Positions 28,746 to 37,021 of a DNA stretch of 64,000 nt are shown here, one piece after another. The notes under the pieces were generated by a model. That model searched no databases, was not told where the DNA came from, and worked only from the letters and a program-made list of their open reading frames with translations. The stretch comes from Streptomyces sp. STR69 (lineage in GTDB: Bacteria > Actinomycetota > Actinomycetes > Streptomycetales > Streptomycetaceae): NCBI RefSeq assembly GCF_024519455.1, contig NZ_JALJRY010000005.1, forward strand, positions 206,210-270,209, given 5' to 3'. The translations under genes were made by a program, and so were the position numbers. Each line of letters begins with the position of its first letter. Within the stretch, counting starts at the first letter, position 1.

Positions 28746-29981
28746 ATGCCCTGTCCAGCGTTGCCCGAAGGGTTCGACTTCACCGACCCCGATCTGCTCC
28801 ACCACCGCGTGCCCCTACCGGAGTTCGCCGAACTGCGCGCGGCCGAACCGGTCCGCTGGATACCGCAGCCCGCCAACATCGCGGGGTTCCAGGACGAGGG
28901 CTACTGGGCCGTCACCCGGCACGCCGACGTCCGGTACGTCTCCACCCACCCGGAGATCTTCTCCTCGACCCTCAACACGGCGATCATCCGCTTCAACGAG
29001 CACATGAACCGCGACTCGATCGACGCCCAGCGGCTGATCCTGCTCAACATGGACCCGCCCGAACACACCCGCGTCCGCCAGATCGTCCAACGCGGCTTCA
29101 CCCCACGCGCGATCCGCGCCCTGGAGGAACGCCTGCGCGACCGGGCCCGGTCCATCGTGGCCAACGCCCGCGCCCACTCCGGCCCCTTCGACTTCGTCAC
29201 CGAGGTCGCCTGCGAACTGCCCCTCCAGGCCATCGCCGAACTCATCGGCATCCCGCAGGAGGACCGCGTCAAGATCTTCGAGTGGTCCAACAAGATGATC
29301 GCCTACGACGATCCCGAGTACGCCATCACGGAGCAGGTCGGCGCCGAGTCCGCCGCCGAACTCATCGCCTACGCCATGGGAATGGCCGCCGAGCGCAAGC
29401 AGTGCCCGGCCCACGACATCGTCAGCACCCTGGTCGCCGCCGAGGACGAGGGCAACCTGAACTCGGACGAGTTCGGCTTCTTCGTGCTCATGCTGTCGGT
29501 CGCCGGGAACGAGACGACCCGCAACGCCATCACCCACGGCATGCACGCGTTCCTCACCCACCCCGAGCAGTGGGAGCTGTACAAACGCGAACGTCCGTCG
29601 ACCGCCGCCGAGGAGATCGTCCGCTGGGCCACCCCGGTCAACGCGTTCCAGCGGACGGCGACCCAGGACACCGAACTCGGCGGCAAGCACATCAAGAAGG
29701 GCGACCGGGTCGGCATCTTCTACGCCTCCGCCAACCACGACCCCGAAGTCTTCGAGAACCCCGACGAGTTCGACGTCATGCGTGACCCGAACCCCCACCT
29801 GGGCTTCGGTGGCGGAGGCCCGCACTACTGCCTCGGCAAGTCCCTCGCGGTCCTCGAAATCGACCTGATCTTCAACGCGATCGCGGACGCGATGCCCGAC
29901 CTGACCCTGACCGGCGACCCGCGCCGGCTGCGCTCCGCCTGGATCAACGGCGTCAAGGAGCTTCAGGTGACCGCCGGTTGA
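28746..29981 (+). CDS. CYP125-type cytochrome P450 (steroid C26/27 hydroxylase-like)
   Basis: The opening LPEGFDFTDPDLLHHRVPLP, the segment LLNMDPPEHTRVRQIVQRGF and ACELPLQAIAELIGIPQEDR closely resemble mycobacterial CYP125, which hydroxylates the sterol side-chain terminal carbon to start its degradation. P450 hallmarks are all present: I-helix VAGNETTRNAI, ExxR in EEIVRWATPV, heme loop FGGGGPHYCLG. ATG 28746 has GGGAG eight bases upstream; 28728 is an alternative. Length 411 aa. It needs a ferredoxin, which the window supplies at 45075. Flanked by KstR-like sites. Confidence 0.88.
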   Translation: MPCPALPEGFDFTDPDLLHHRVPLPEFAELRAAEPVRWIPQPANIAGFQDEGYWAVTRHADVRYVSTHPEIFSSTLNTAIIRFNEHMNRDSIDAQRLILLNMDPPEHTRVRQIVQRGFTPRAIRALEERLRDRARSIVANARAHSGPFDFVTEVACELPLQAIAELIGIPQEDRVKIFEWSNKMIAYDDPEYAITEQVGAESAAELIAYAMGMAAERKQCPAHDIVSTLVAAEDEGNLNSDEFGFFVLMLSVAGNETTRNAITHGMHAFLTHPEQWELYKRERPSTAAEEIVRWATPVNAFQRTATQDTELGGKHIKKGDRVGIFYASANHDPEVFENPDEFDVMRDPNPHLGFGGGGPHYCLGKSLAVLEIDLIFNAIADAMPDLTLTGDPRRLRSAWINGVKELQVTAG

Positions 29982-29998
29982 GGGTGACCACACAGCTC

Positions 29999-30028
29999 GG
30001 GCCGGCGGCATCCCGGCGCCGCCGGCCC
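29999..30028. terminator. bidirectional hairpin terminator
   Basis: GGGCCGGCGGC pairs with GCCGCCGGCCC across an eight-base loop, between the converging CYP125 and TerD genes. There is no U-tract, as usual in streptomycetes. Confidence 0.65.
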
Positions 30029-30048
30029 GTTCTCGATCACCGCTGTGC

Positions 30049-30633
30049 TTACTTCCGTATGGCGAACTTCATGAGCTCGCGCTCGTCGCCCTGCTTGATC
30101 TTCCCGGTCTCGTTGATGACCTGGAGCTTCCAACTGGCGCCCTCCCGGACCGCCTTGGCGACCGCGCAGCCGTTGTGGTCGCTGAGCAGGTTGGGCCAGA
30201 TCTCGGCGACCTGCTGGGTGCTGCCGCCGCTCGCGTCGTACACCTTGAAGGCGATGTTCCGTGCCTTCTGGAAGGAACTGCCCTTCTTGTAGGCGGCGGC
30301 GACGAAGACGATCGACGTGATGGCGGCCGGGATCTTGGCGAGGTCGACGGTCACCGTCTCGTCGTCGCCGTCGCCCTTGCCGGTCTGGTTGTCACCGCTG
30401 TGCAGCAACGCGCCGTTGCCCAGCGGGTCCAGGGAGTCGAGCCCGGCGAGCCGCACCGGCTCCGCGCCCTGCATCGCGATCGCGATGAGGTCGAGGTCGG
30501 TACCGGCCTTCTGACGCAGCTTCCCGATGATGCCGCCACTGCTGCCGACGGTGGGGTCCCAGGACGCCCCGATCTCCAGATGGGTCACTCCGTCCAGATC
30601 CGCCGGACCGTCTTCCTTCGTGAGCGTGATCAT
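30049..30633 (-). CDS. TerD-family protein
   Basis: The 194-residue protein carries the TerD pattern VTHLEIGASWDPT, DLDLIAIAMQG, SLDPLGNGALLHSGDNQTGKGDGDDETV and VAAAYKKGSSFQKARN, giving acidic calcium-binding loops. TerD proteins are linked to tellurite/stress resistance and cell-surface or developmental processes in streptomycetes, which encode many copies. ATG 30633 follows GAGG. No other ter gene is adjacent. Confidence 0.9.
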   Translation of the reverse strand: MITLTKEDGPADLDGVTHLEIGASWDPTVGSSGGIIGKLRQKAGTDLDLIAIAMQGAEPVRLAGLDSLDPLGNGALLHSGDNQTGKGDGDDETVTVDLAKIPAAITSIVFVAAAYKKGSSFQKARNIAFKVYDASGGSTQQVAEIWPNLLSDHNGCAVAKAVREGASWKLQVINETGKIKQGDERELMKFAIRK

Positions 30634-30700
30634 GTGTGATCGATCCTCTTGATCGTGGGACTAAGACGCACGAATTCTGCCTTCTTGGCAGGGCTTTGGG

Positions 30701-31393
30701 CTACTCGCGTCCAGAAGCGATCGCGGCGAACACCCCGGCGGTCAGGGCAGCGAGCAGGAGCGGATAGCGCAGATCGTGGTGCAGGACCAGCCACGCGCCG
30801 ACAAACGCGCCGAAGGCCATCGCGACGGCCGCCGACAGCCGGCGGAAGGTGCCGGGGCCCCAGCCGTCGCCCGCGACCGAGTCGGCGACCAGGCCGGTCA
30901 GGGTCATCGTCAGGACCGTGGTGGTCGTGAAGTCGGTGACCTTGAGCTTGCGGACCACCGCGTTGCGCAGCCCCATCGCGAAGGCGGTGAGGGCGATCAG
31001 GGGGTGCGTGGTGGCGCCGTCGCCCGGGGCCACGCAGGCGATCACCGCGGCCACGCCCACGAGCAGTGCCTCCGCGCCGAGACTCACCCGGGCCCAGGTC
31101 CGGCGCGAGCCGGTGTTCATCCGCACCGCGATCCGGCCGCCGGCCGCCGCGCCCACCAGGAAGGCGCCCAGGGAGGTGAGGGTGCGCGACACCGAGAAGC
31201 CCGGTGCCCCGGCGGCGGCGAAGCCCAGGACCACCACATTGCCGGTCATGTTCGCGGTGAAGACATGGCCGAGGCCCAGATAGCTCGCCGCGTCGATCAG
31301 CCCGCTGACCATGGTCAGCCCCAGCAGCACGGCCACCAGCCGGACCCCGCGTGCCTCACGGTCGTAGGACTCTGGCTGTGTGTTCTGGTCCAT
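30701..31393 (-). CDS. YoaK family (DUF1275) membrane protein
   Basis: About six transmembrane segments; characteristic segments are IDAASYLGLGHVFTANMTGN and AMGLRNAVVRKLKVTDFTTT, which define YoaK/DUF1275. Function unknown; suggested small-molecule transporter. 230 aa. The ATG at 31393 stands six bases from a TACATT -10 box, so the mRNA is probably leaderless. Confidence 0.88.
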   Translation of the reverse strand: MDQNTQPESYDREARGVRLVAVLLGLTMVSGLIDAASYLGLGHVFTANMTGNVVVLGFAAAGAPGFSVSRTLTSLGAFLVGAAAGGRIAVRMNTGSRRTWARVSLGAEALLVGVAAVIACVAPGDGATTHPLIALTAFAMGLRNAVVRKLKVTDFTTTTVLTMTLTGLVADSVAGDGWGPGTFRRLSAAVAMAFGAFVGAWLVLHHDLRYPLLLAALTAGVFAAIASGRE

Positions 31394-31399
31394 GAACGC

Positions 31400-31405
31400 A
31401 ATGTA
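31400..31405 (-). promoter_or_regulatory. -10 box of leaderless YoaK gene
   Basis: TACATT-GCGTTC-ATG on the minus strand, six-base spacing to the start at 31393. It directly follows the hairpin of the upstream SLT gene. Confidence 0.5.
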
Positions 31406-31437
31406 GCGGCGGCCCCCGGTGTGCCGGGGACCGCCGC
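31406..31437 (-). terminator. hairpin terminator of SLT gene
   Basis: GCGGCGGCCCCCGG pairs with CCGGGGACCGCCGC with a TGTG loop (one mismatch), 29 bases after the SLT stop. It insulates the YoaK promoter. Confidence 0.7.
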
Positions 31438-31466
31438 TGCGTACGTGCGTGTGTGCGGGCCGGTGA

Positions 31467-31883
31467 TCAGTACCAGCCGTTGGACTGCCAGAAGTTCCAG
31501 GCCGCGGCGGGGGAGCCGTAGCGGGAGTTCATGTAGTCCAGACCCCACTTGATCTGCGTGGCGGGGTTGGTCTTCCAGTCGGAACCGGCCGAGGCCATCT
31601 TCGAACCGGGCAGCGCCTGGACCAGGCCGTAGGCGCCGGAGGAGGAGTTCGTGGCGGTGACGTTCCAGCCGCTCTCGTGCTCGACGATCTTGCTGAACGC
31701 GTTGTACTGCGCGGCGCTCGGGATCATCTTGTGCGCGATCGACTGAGCGGAGGAGGCGGAGGTCGTCGCGGCCTGGGCGGGAGCCGAGGTCAGCACCAGA
31801 CCGGTGGTGGCGGCGGCCAGGGCGGCGGCGGTCAGGGCCTTCTTCGGGGAGGCGATGCGAGCGACGATGCGGGAGACGGACAC
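31467..31883 (-). CDS. secreted transglycosylase SLT-like protein
   Basis: The N-terminal signal peptide (LTAAALAAATTGLVLTSAPA, cleaved at AQA-A) leads to a small C-terminal domain with IVEHESGWNVTATNSSSGAYGLVQALPG, in which HESGW holds the predicted catalytic glutamate of SLT/aggregation-promoting-factor-like muralytic enzymes. The end AAWNFWQSNGWY is typical. It cleaves or remodels cell-wall glycan during growth or germination. GTG 31883 is used because the signal peptide begins there; 138 aa. Confidence 0.88.
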   Translation of the reverse strand: MSVSRIVARIASPKKALTAAALAAATTGLVLTSAPAQAATTSASSAQSIAHKMIPSAAQYNAFSKIVEHESGWNVTATNSSSGAYGLVQALPGSKMASAGSDWKTNPATQIKWGLDYMNSRYGSPAAAWNFWQSNGWY

Positions 31884-32233
31884 GGAGAACCTGTTTCTTC
31901 GGGGACAGAGACGTCGTACGCCTGCCGGTGTCACGCGGTGCGCGGTGCCGGCAAGGCGTCGGCGCCGAGGCCCGTGAGGACTCGTCGGCGCCGTGCGACT
32001 GCTCCACAGAAGCACTCTCGATCCGTGTCCGCAAAGACCCCTTTTACTAGTTGTGGTCGCATGTGGGTGAATCGTCAACCGTGTGACGTGGCTCTCAAAC
32101 CCCAGGTCAGAGGGCGTGCGGACGCGTGCATGTCATGCTTTGGCGCTACTAATCCGCATCGTTGGTGATGTGGGTCATGTGGGGCGCTTCACCACTCGTG
32201 TGACGGCCGGTGCGCGACACCTCACGCAGGGCT
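31884..32233. other. long intergenic region between SLT and kinase genes
   Basis: About 350 bases without a gene. It must contain the promoter and a long leader (over 100 bases is possible) of the SLT gene on the minus strand, and the upstream part of the kinase gene promoter. A TTGACG hexamer on the minus strand near 32076 is a -35 candidate. GC-rich stems occur at 31925-31985. I looked for the ydaO (c-di-AMP) riboswitch that often precedes such wall hydrolases and did not see its conserved core. Confidence 0.45.
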
Positions 32234-32239
32234 TAGATT
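32234..32239 (+). promoter_or_regulatory. -10 box of leaderless kinase gene
   Basis: TAGATT-CTGGCC-ATG; six-base spacing to the start at 32246. Confidence 0.5.
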
Positions 32240-32245
32240 CTGGCC

Positions 32246-32923
32246 ATGCCAGCCATGGGGAAGCTGATCGGCTCCGGCCGTACCGCGGACGTGTACGAGA
32301 TCGACGAGGGGTGGGTGCTGCGCCGCAACCGGGAGGACTGGGGGGACGCGGCGGCCGAGGGCGCGGTGATGGAGCATGTGCGCGCGTACGGCTATCCCGT
32401 GCCCCGGGTGCGGCCGGTGGACCCGCCCACCTCGCGCACCGACCTGGTGATGGAACGGCTGACCGGGCCCACCATGGTGGAGGCCCTCGTCGCCGGCTCG
32501 ATCGACGCGCGGGAGGTGGGGACCGTACTTGCCGCGCTGCTGCGGCAGCTGCACGCGATCCCCGGCCGCCGCCCCGGCACCCGTGTCCTGCACCTCGACC
32601 TCCACCCGGAGAACGTGATGCTCACCCCGGCCGGCCCCCACGTCATCGACTGGGGCACCACGGAGGACGGCGACCCCGGGCTCGACTGGGGCCTCTCCGC
32701 GATCATCCTCGCCCAGGTCGCCGTGGACGACCTGCCGATCGCCGGCCCGGCCCGCGCGATACTCACCGCACTCCTCGCCGATCCCGCCGACCTCACGGAG
32801 GCGGGGCTGGCGGAGGCCAGGCGGAGGCGGGCGGTCAACCCGACGATGACTTCGCACGAGGTCGAACTCCTCGGTGCGGCCGAGGAGTTGGTCCGGTCGC
32901 TCGCATCTTCCCGGGAACCGTGA
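32246..32923 (+). CDS. aminoglycoside phosphotransferase-family (APH/ChoK-like) protein
   Basis: The kinase catalytic motif VLHLDLHPENVMLT (HxDxxxxN) and the metal-binding VIDWGTTEDGDPGLDWG define the APH fold. The N-lobe GSGRTADVYEIDEGWVLRR binds ATP. 225 aa is short for the family. The target may be a small alcohol or amine; resistance is not implied. Second ATG at 32255 is an alternative start. Not linked to any resistance gene. Confidence 0.85.
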   Translation: MPAMGKLIGSGRTADVYEIDEGWVLRRNREDWGDAAAEGAVMEHVRAYGYPVPRVRPVDPPTSRTDLVMERLTGPTMVEALVAGSIDAREVGTVLAALLRQLHAIPGRRPGTRVLHLDLHPENVMLTPAGPHVIDWGTTEDGDPGLDWGLSAIILAQVAVDDLPIAGPARAILTALLADPADLTEAGLAEARRRRAVNPTMTSHEVELLGAAEELVRSLASSREP

Positions 32924-33014
32924 ATCGGCGTGAACGCGTCACCGTCGACGAGTGCGTGAGGGGCCGGGGCGCCGGACGGCGTCTTCGGATGGGTTCCGAG
33001 GACTGCGGGGCAGT

Positions 33015-34046
33015 GTGAGGGAACTTGGGGCACGTGGAGAAGAGGGCCGGCTGCCGGCTGCCGCAGGGACCCGCCGGGACCCGTTTCGCCGGCGGCTGCT
33101 CGCCGCGGCCGTGGTGTCTGTGGCCGTGCTGGCGCTGACGGTGTCCTGCGTGAACGCGGCCGCCCCGCAACGTCGTTCGCCCGTCGGCAGTGCGTCCGCG
33201 TCGGTGTCCGCGAGCGCATCGGCGGCGACCGGCGGGAACTGCGATCCGCTGCGGTCGCTCAAACCGCCGGCCCACATGCCGACACCGGGCGGCCGGATGC
33301 CCAGCGGTACGGCGATGGAGCGGATCGTCGCCCGCGGCCGGCTGATCGTGGGAGTGGACCAGAACACCTATCTCTTCGGCTACCGCGACTCCGACACCGG
33401 ACAGCTGGACGGGCTCGACATCGACCTGGTGCGGGAGATCTCCCGCGCCCTGTTCGGGCGGCCGGACCGGGTGCAGTTCAAGACCGTGCCGTCCGCACAG
33501 CGCATCGAGATACTCCAGCGCGGTCAGGTCGACCTCGTCGCCCACTCCATGACGATCACCTGCGAGCGCATGGAACAGGTGCTGTTCAGCAGCGACTACC
33601 TCGACTCCGGCCAACGCGTCCTCGTCACCGACACCTCCCCGGTGAAGACCCTGGCCGATCTCGCCGGACAGAAGGTGTGCACGGCCCGGGGCACCACCTC
33701 GCTGACCGAGCTGCGACGCGCCCGCCCGAAGGTGCAGCCGGTGACCGTCTCCGACTGGACCGACTGCCTCCTGCTGCTCCAGCAGGGCGCGGTGGCCGCC
33801 GTGTCGACCACCGACAACGTCCTCGCCGGACTCAGTGCCCAGGACCCCGCCACCCGCATCACCGGACCGCGGTTCACCTACGAGCCGCACGGAATCGCCG
33901 TCCCGAAGACGACACCGGAACTGGTCCGCTTCATCAACGGCGTGCTCGCGCACCTGCGTACCTCGGGCACGCTCCGCGCCCTGCACGAACGGTGGTTGGG
34001 CCCCTACGGCGACTTCTACCCGCCCGCACCGCGCTACCGCGACTGA
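33015..34046 (+). CDS. glutamate-type ABC transporter substrate-binding protein
   Basis: After an N-terminal hydrophobic helix (LLAAAVVSVAVLALTVSC) and a serine/alanine-rich linker lies an SBP_bac_3 domain: VARGRLIVGVDQNTYLFGYR, LDGLDIDLVREISRALFG, DLVAHSMTITCERMEQVLFS. It binds a polar amino acid such as glutamate outside the membrane. The cysteine at the end of the helix may be lipidated, though the lipobox is weak. No permease or ATPase adjoins, so it is an orphan. GTG 33015 is a guess; GTG 32952 would add 21 residues. Ends 13 bases inside the convergent gene. Confidence 0.8.
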   Translation: MRELGARGEEGRLPAAAGTRRDPFRRRLLAAAVVSVAVLALTVSCVNAAAPQRRSPVGSASASVSASASAATGGNCDPLRSLKPPAHMPTPGGRMPSGTAMERIVARGRLIVGVDQNTYLFGYRDSDTGQLDGLDIDLVREISRALFGRPDRVQFKTVPSAQRIEILQRGQVDLVAHSMTITCERMEQVLFSSDYLDSGQRVLVTDTSPVKTLADLAGQKVCTARGTTSLTELRRARPKVQPVTVSDWTDCLLLLQQGAVAAVSTTDNVLAGLSAQDPATRITGPRFTYEPHGIAVPKTTPELVRFINGVLAHLRTSGTLRALHERWLGPYGDFYPPAPRYRD

Positions 34047-35242
34047 CGGCGCCGCAGCCTGGCCCCGATCCCGGTACGGAGGATGCTCCAGGCGGACCCG
34101 TCACGGGGGCCGGAGGCCGCCAGCAGCGTTCCGGGGAGCAGGTCCAGCGGCTCGCCCCGGAGCCGGCCCGGCAGCCCGCCCTTGGCGTTGACCCAGTCCC
34201 CCCAGTGGAGTTCGGGGGTGAGGGTACGGACCGAGACCATGCCGGACCACCTGTGCCAGGACCGGGTGACGACCCGTGCGGTGACGGGCGGCCCCGTGTA
34301 GCGGAGCACCTTCCCGCCCGTGCCGGTGAATCGCCCGTCGAAGGTCCGCACCGCGTCGAGCGCGGTGGTGCGCAGCTCCCAGCCTCCGCCACCCCCGGTC
34401 TGGAGCAGTGTCGGCCCGGGACCGAGTCCGAGGATCGCACCGTCCTCGGTGCCGTGGTTCCTGGTGGACAGGATCTCCTTGTAGCCGCGTGACTCGACGC
34501 GGACCTCCACCTCGGAGACCTGCGCTTCGGGATCGTGTCCCGCGTCCGAAAGGGAGGACAGCGCGAGCGCGGCCGGCACCCCCGTGTGGACGAGGACCTC
34601 CGCACCGGTGCCCCGGGTGGTGGTGCCGTCCAGCGGGCGGGCCGCGGACAACGGCAGTACGCGCAGCCGCCATTCGCAGCCGGCGGCGTTGCCGACCTCG
34701 ACCCGGCCGGCCGACGACCAGATGGCCGGAGTGTCGTGGCCGAACAGGAACCTGGCCCGGTCGTCGTCACCCACCGGCCAGAAAGCGTGGTCGTCGAAGT
34801 CCGTCCACAGCCGGAGATGCAGGCCCGTGGGGCGGGCGCTCTCGATCTTGGTGAACTCAAGGATCGACGCTCCCGGCGGGTCCGGCTCGGCGAGCTCGAC
34901 CGTCTGGTTCCCGATGCCGCGACGGGAGAAGACCCCGCCGTCCTCGGGCTCGTCCTGCTCCAGCGGGGTGACGGAGACCGTCCACCGCCCGGCCGTCTCG
35001 ATCCGCAGCCGCTGCGGTCCCGACAGGCCCAACCGGTACTCCCAGGTGCGCGGCTCCTCGGTCCGGGACTGCTCGGGCTCGTAGTCCCGGACCGGGTGGG
35101 TGTCTTCGGCGCCGAGGAGGGTGAAGGTTCCCACGTGGGCGCGGTGGACCACCGTGGCCCAGCCCTGCGGCCCCCGGTAGTCCAGTTCCGCCGGCCCCGT
35201 GCCCTCGGCGGCCTCGGAGAACGGGCGTACGTCGGCCGTCAT
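34034..35242 (-). CDS. hypothetical protein with repeated beta-sandwich modules
   Basis: I do not recognise a family. The 402-residue product is soluble, without signal peptide. Three similar segments (WEYRLGLSGPQRLRIETAGR; LHLRLWTDFDDHAFWPVGDD; GGGGWELRTTALDAVRTFDG) recur, suggesting tandem jelly-roll or C2-like modules of 60-130 residues. Tryptophan-rich strands suggest ligand binding. ATG 35242 begins MTADVRPFSEAAEGTGPAEL. Next gene upstream on the same strand ends 34 bases away, so it may be the last gene of the sigma factor operon. Confidence 0.65.
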   Translation of the reverse strand: MTADVRPFSEAAEGTGPAELDYRGPQGWATVVHRAHVGTFTLLGAEDTHPVRDYEPEQSRTEEPRTWEYRLGLSGPQRLRIETAGRWTVSVTPLEQDEPEDGGVFSRRGIGNQTVELAEPDPPGASILEFTKIESARPTGLHLRLWTDFDDHAFWPVGDDDRARFLFGHDTPAIWSSAGRVEVGNAAGCEWRLRVLPLSAARPLDGTTTRGTGAEVLVHTGVPAALALSSLSDAGHDPEAQVSEVEVRVESRGYKEILSTRNHGTEDGAILGLGPGPTLLQTGGGGGWELRTTALDAVRTFDGRFTGTGGKVLRYTGPPVTARVVTRSWHRWSGMVSVRTLTPELHWGDWVNAKGGLPGRLRGEPLDLLPGTLLAASGPRDGSAWSILRTGIGARLRRRQSR

Positions 35243-35276
35243 CGCACCCCCGCTCCCCGATGTGTCGTACCGCAGG

Positions 35277-36272
35277 CTAACCGGCCGGCACCTCACCCGC
35301 CCGGTCCGCGACGCCAACTCCCAGGAGGGCGGCGTCAGTTGTGCCGCGATAGACGAGGCTCGACGAGTCGAAGACCCAGGCGTAGCCCTTCGGGGCGTTC
35401 CTGAACGTGAGGCCGACGCCCTCCCGTCCCGCCGCGTCCTTGACGTGGTCCACGACGCTCACGCCCGGGAGCTCGGCCATGGCACGGTAGATCGCGGCAC
35501 TGAGGTCGGGCAGCAGAGTGGCCTCGTCGACGATGGCGCCGAGATTCTCCACGACAACTTCCGTACGGCGGGCCGCCGATACGTTCGCGGCATCGCCGGA
35601 GAACTTCTTCAGCAGCGGGGCGGGGTCGGTGGGCAGGGCCTGGAGCTGACGGAAGGTCAGGTATCCGACCCCGTTCATGTCCATCTCCATCCTCTGGGTG
35701 GGGTCGGCGACCGCGACGCCCTTGCGCAGACCGTCCCGCTTGCCGTCCACCGCGTCCCACTGCTCCTGCCGGACGGCCCCGTTGTACGGCTTCGGCGTGA
35801 AGAGCCCCTGGTGCCGGGAGAGTTCGGCGGCGCTGCTGAACCGGACGCCCAACTCGGCCGCCGATCCCTGGGACTTGGTGTAGATGAACTGGTCGTCGCG
35901 TGCCGTGACCGCGGGACGGGAAGCGGCGGCCAGGGCGATCCGGTCCAGCAGTTGTACGGCCTTCTGGTGGCCGTCGGCGGCACCCGCGCCCGCTGCCGAG
36001 CCGTCCTTGCCGTCCCGCGCGCTGTCGACCGCGACCACGCCCAGGCCCACGGCGGCGGCGAGGGCCAGCGGTGCGGCGACGAGCACAAGGCGTCGGCGCG
36101 CGGACGGCTTGGGCGCGGTGGGAGTCGTGGTCGACTGCCCGCGGACGGTGTCGTGCTCGTGGGTGATGTGCTGCATCAGGTGTTCCCTCAGTACGCGGTG
36201 GCGGTCCCGCGAGAGCACCGGGCGGCCCGGGGCGGGCAGCAACTCGGCCAGTTCCTGGGGGTCGGTGTTCAT
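35277..36272 (-). CDS. CU044_5270 family membrane protein, partner of sigma factor
   Basis: The cytoplasmic N-terminus (MNTDPQELAELLPAPGRPVL) is followed by one transmembrane helix (RRRLVLVAAPLALAAAVGLG) and an extracellular domain with FTPKPYNGAVRQEQWDAVDG. This layout, and an ATGA overlap with the upstream sigma factor gene, is characteristic of the CU044_5270 family found next to ECF-like sigma factors, probably acting as an anti-sigma or signal receptor. No zinc HxxxCxxC motif is present. Length 331 aa. Confidence 0.82.
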   Translation of the reverse strand: MNTDPQELAELLPAPGRPVLSRDRHRVLREHLMQHITHEHDTVRGQSTTTPTAPKPSARRRLVLVAAPLALAAAVGLGVVAVDSARDGKDGSAAGAGAADGHQKAVQLLDRIALAAASRPAVTARDDQFIYTKSQGSAAELGVRFSSAAELSRHQGLFTPKPYNGAVRQEQWDAVDGKRDGLRKGVAVADPTQRMEMDMNGVGYLTFRQLQALPTDPAPLLKKFSGDAANVSAARRTEVVVENLGAIVDEATLLPDLSAAIYRAMAELPGVSVVDHVKDAAGREGVGLTFRNAPKGYAWVFDSSSLVYRGTTDAALLGVGVADRAGEVPAG

Positions 36273-36967
36273 CGCGTCTTCTCCTGCGTGGACTTGGGTG
36301 TGGACCGAGCCGCCTGCCGGCGGCTACCCGGTGACTGTCCGACCGGGGCCGGGCGTTGCGCTTCCCGTTCCTGTTCCTGGTTCTGTTCCTGCTTCAGTTC
36401 TTCCTGCTTCTGTGCCTGGCCGAGTCCGAGTTCGAGGTCGGTGAGCTTGCGCAGGCGTTTTCTCGCGCGCGAGAGCCGGGACCGTACGGTGCCGACGGCC
36501 ACGCCCAGGGCCTCGGCCGCCGTGGCCGCGTCCAGCCCCTCCCACACGCAGAGCGTGAACGCCTCCCGCTCGCCCCGGCGCAGCTTGCGCAACGCCCTTT
36601 GTGCGGCGGCCAGTTCCTCGGTGTCGGCCATGCGCCGGGTCACCTCGTCGGCGAAGTCCGGCACGGGATCGGGCGGCGGGATTCTGACGAGCGCGGCCTG
36701 ATGTCTTCGCGCCGCCCGCGCGGTGTTGCGCGTGACGTTCGTCGCGATGCCGAGCAGCCACGGCCGCAGGCTGTCGTCGCCGGGCAGTACACGCTCGCGC
36801 AGCCGCCATGCCTCCAGGAAGGTCAGCGACACGATGTCGTCGGCCGTGCCCCGGTCGCCGGTCATCCGGACGGCGTGCCGGTGGACCACCGAGGCGTGCT
36901 CGTCGAAGAGTTGCCCGAACGCGTCGGGGTCTCCGGCTCGCACGCGGGCCCGTAGTGAGATCTCCAC
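36269..36967 (-). CDS. ECF-type RNA polymerase sigma factor with long Gln/Glu tail
   Basis: Region 2 (LFDEHASVVHRHAVRMTGDR; DDIVSLTFLEAWRLRERVLP) and region 4 (LRRGEREAFTLCVWEGLDAA, VAVGTVRSRLSRARKRLR) are intact. A C-terminal tail of about 45 residues rich in Gln/Glu (QKQEELKQEQNQEQ) is unusual. GTG 36967 follows AGGGA; GTG 37015 is possible. Its stop overlaps the start of the CU044_5270 gene, so the partner probably binds or senses for it. Confidence 0.85.
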   Translation of the reverse strand: MEISLRARVRAGDPDAFGQLFDEHASVVHRHAVRMTGDRGTADDIVSLTFLEAWRLRERVLPGDDSLRPWLLGIATNVTRNTARAARRHQAALVRIPPPDPVPDFADEVTRRMADTEELAAAQRALRKLRRGEREAFTLCVWEGLDAATAAEALGVAVGTVRSRLSRARKRLRKLTDLELGLGQAQKQEELKQEQNQEQEREAQRPAPVGQSPGSRRQAARSTPKSTQEKTR

Positions 36968-37021
36968 ACCCTTCCCTGTCCGCAGGACGGACCGCGCTGC
37001 GGTGACCCGCGTCACACGGTC

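Noticed and set aside
31884..32080. Possible ydaO (c-di-AMP) riboswitch before the SLT-like hydrolase
   Set aside because: The family and long leader fit, but the conserved aptamer blocks were not found on the minus strand.
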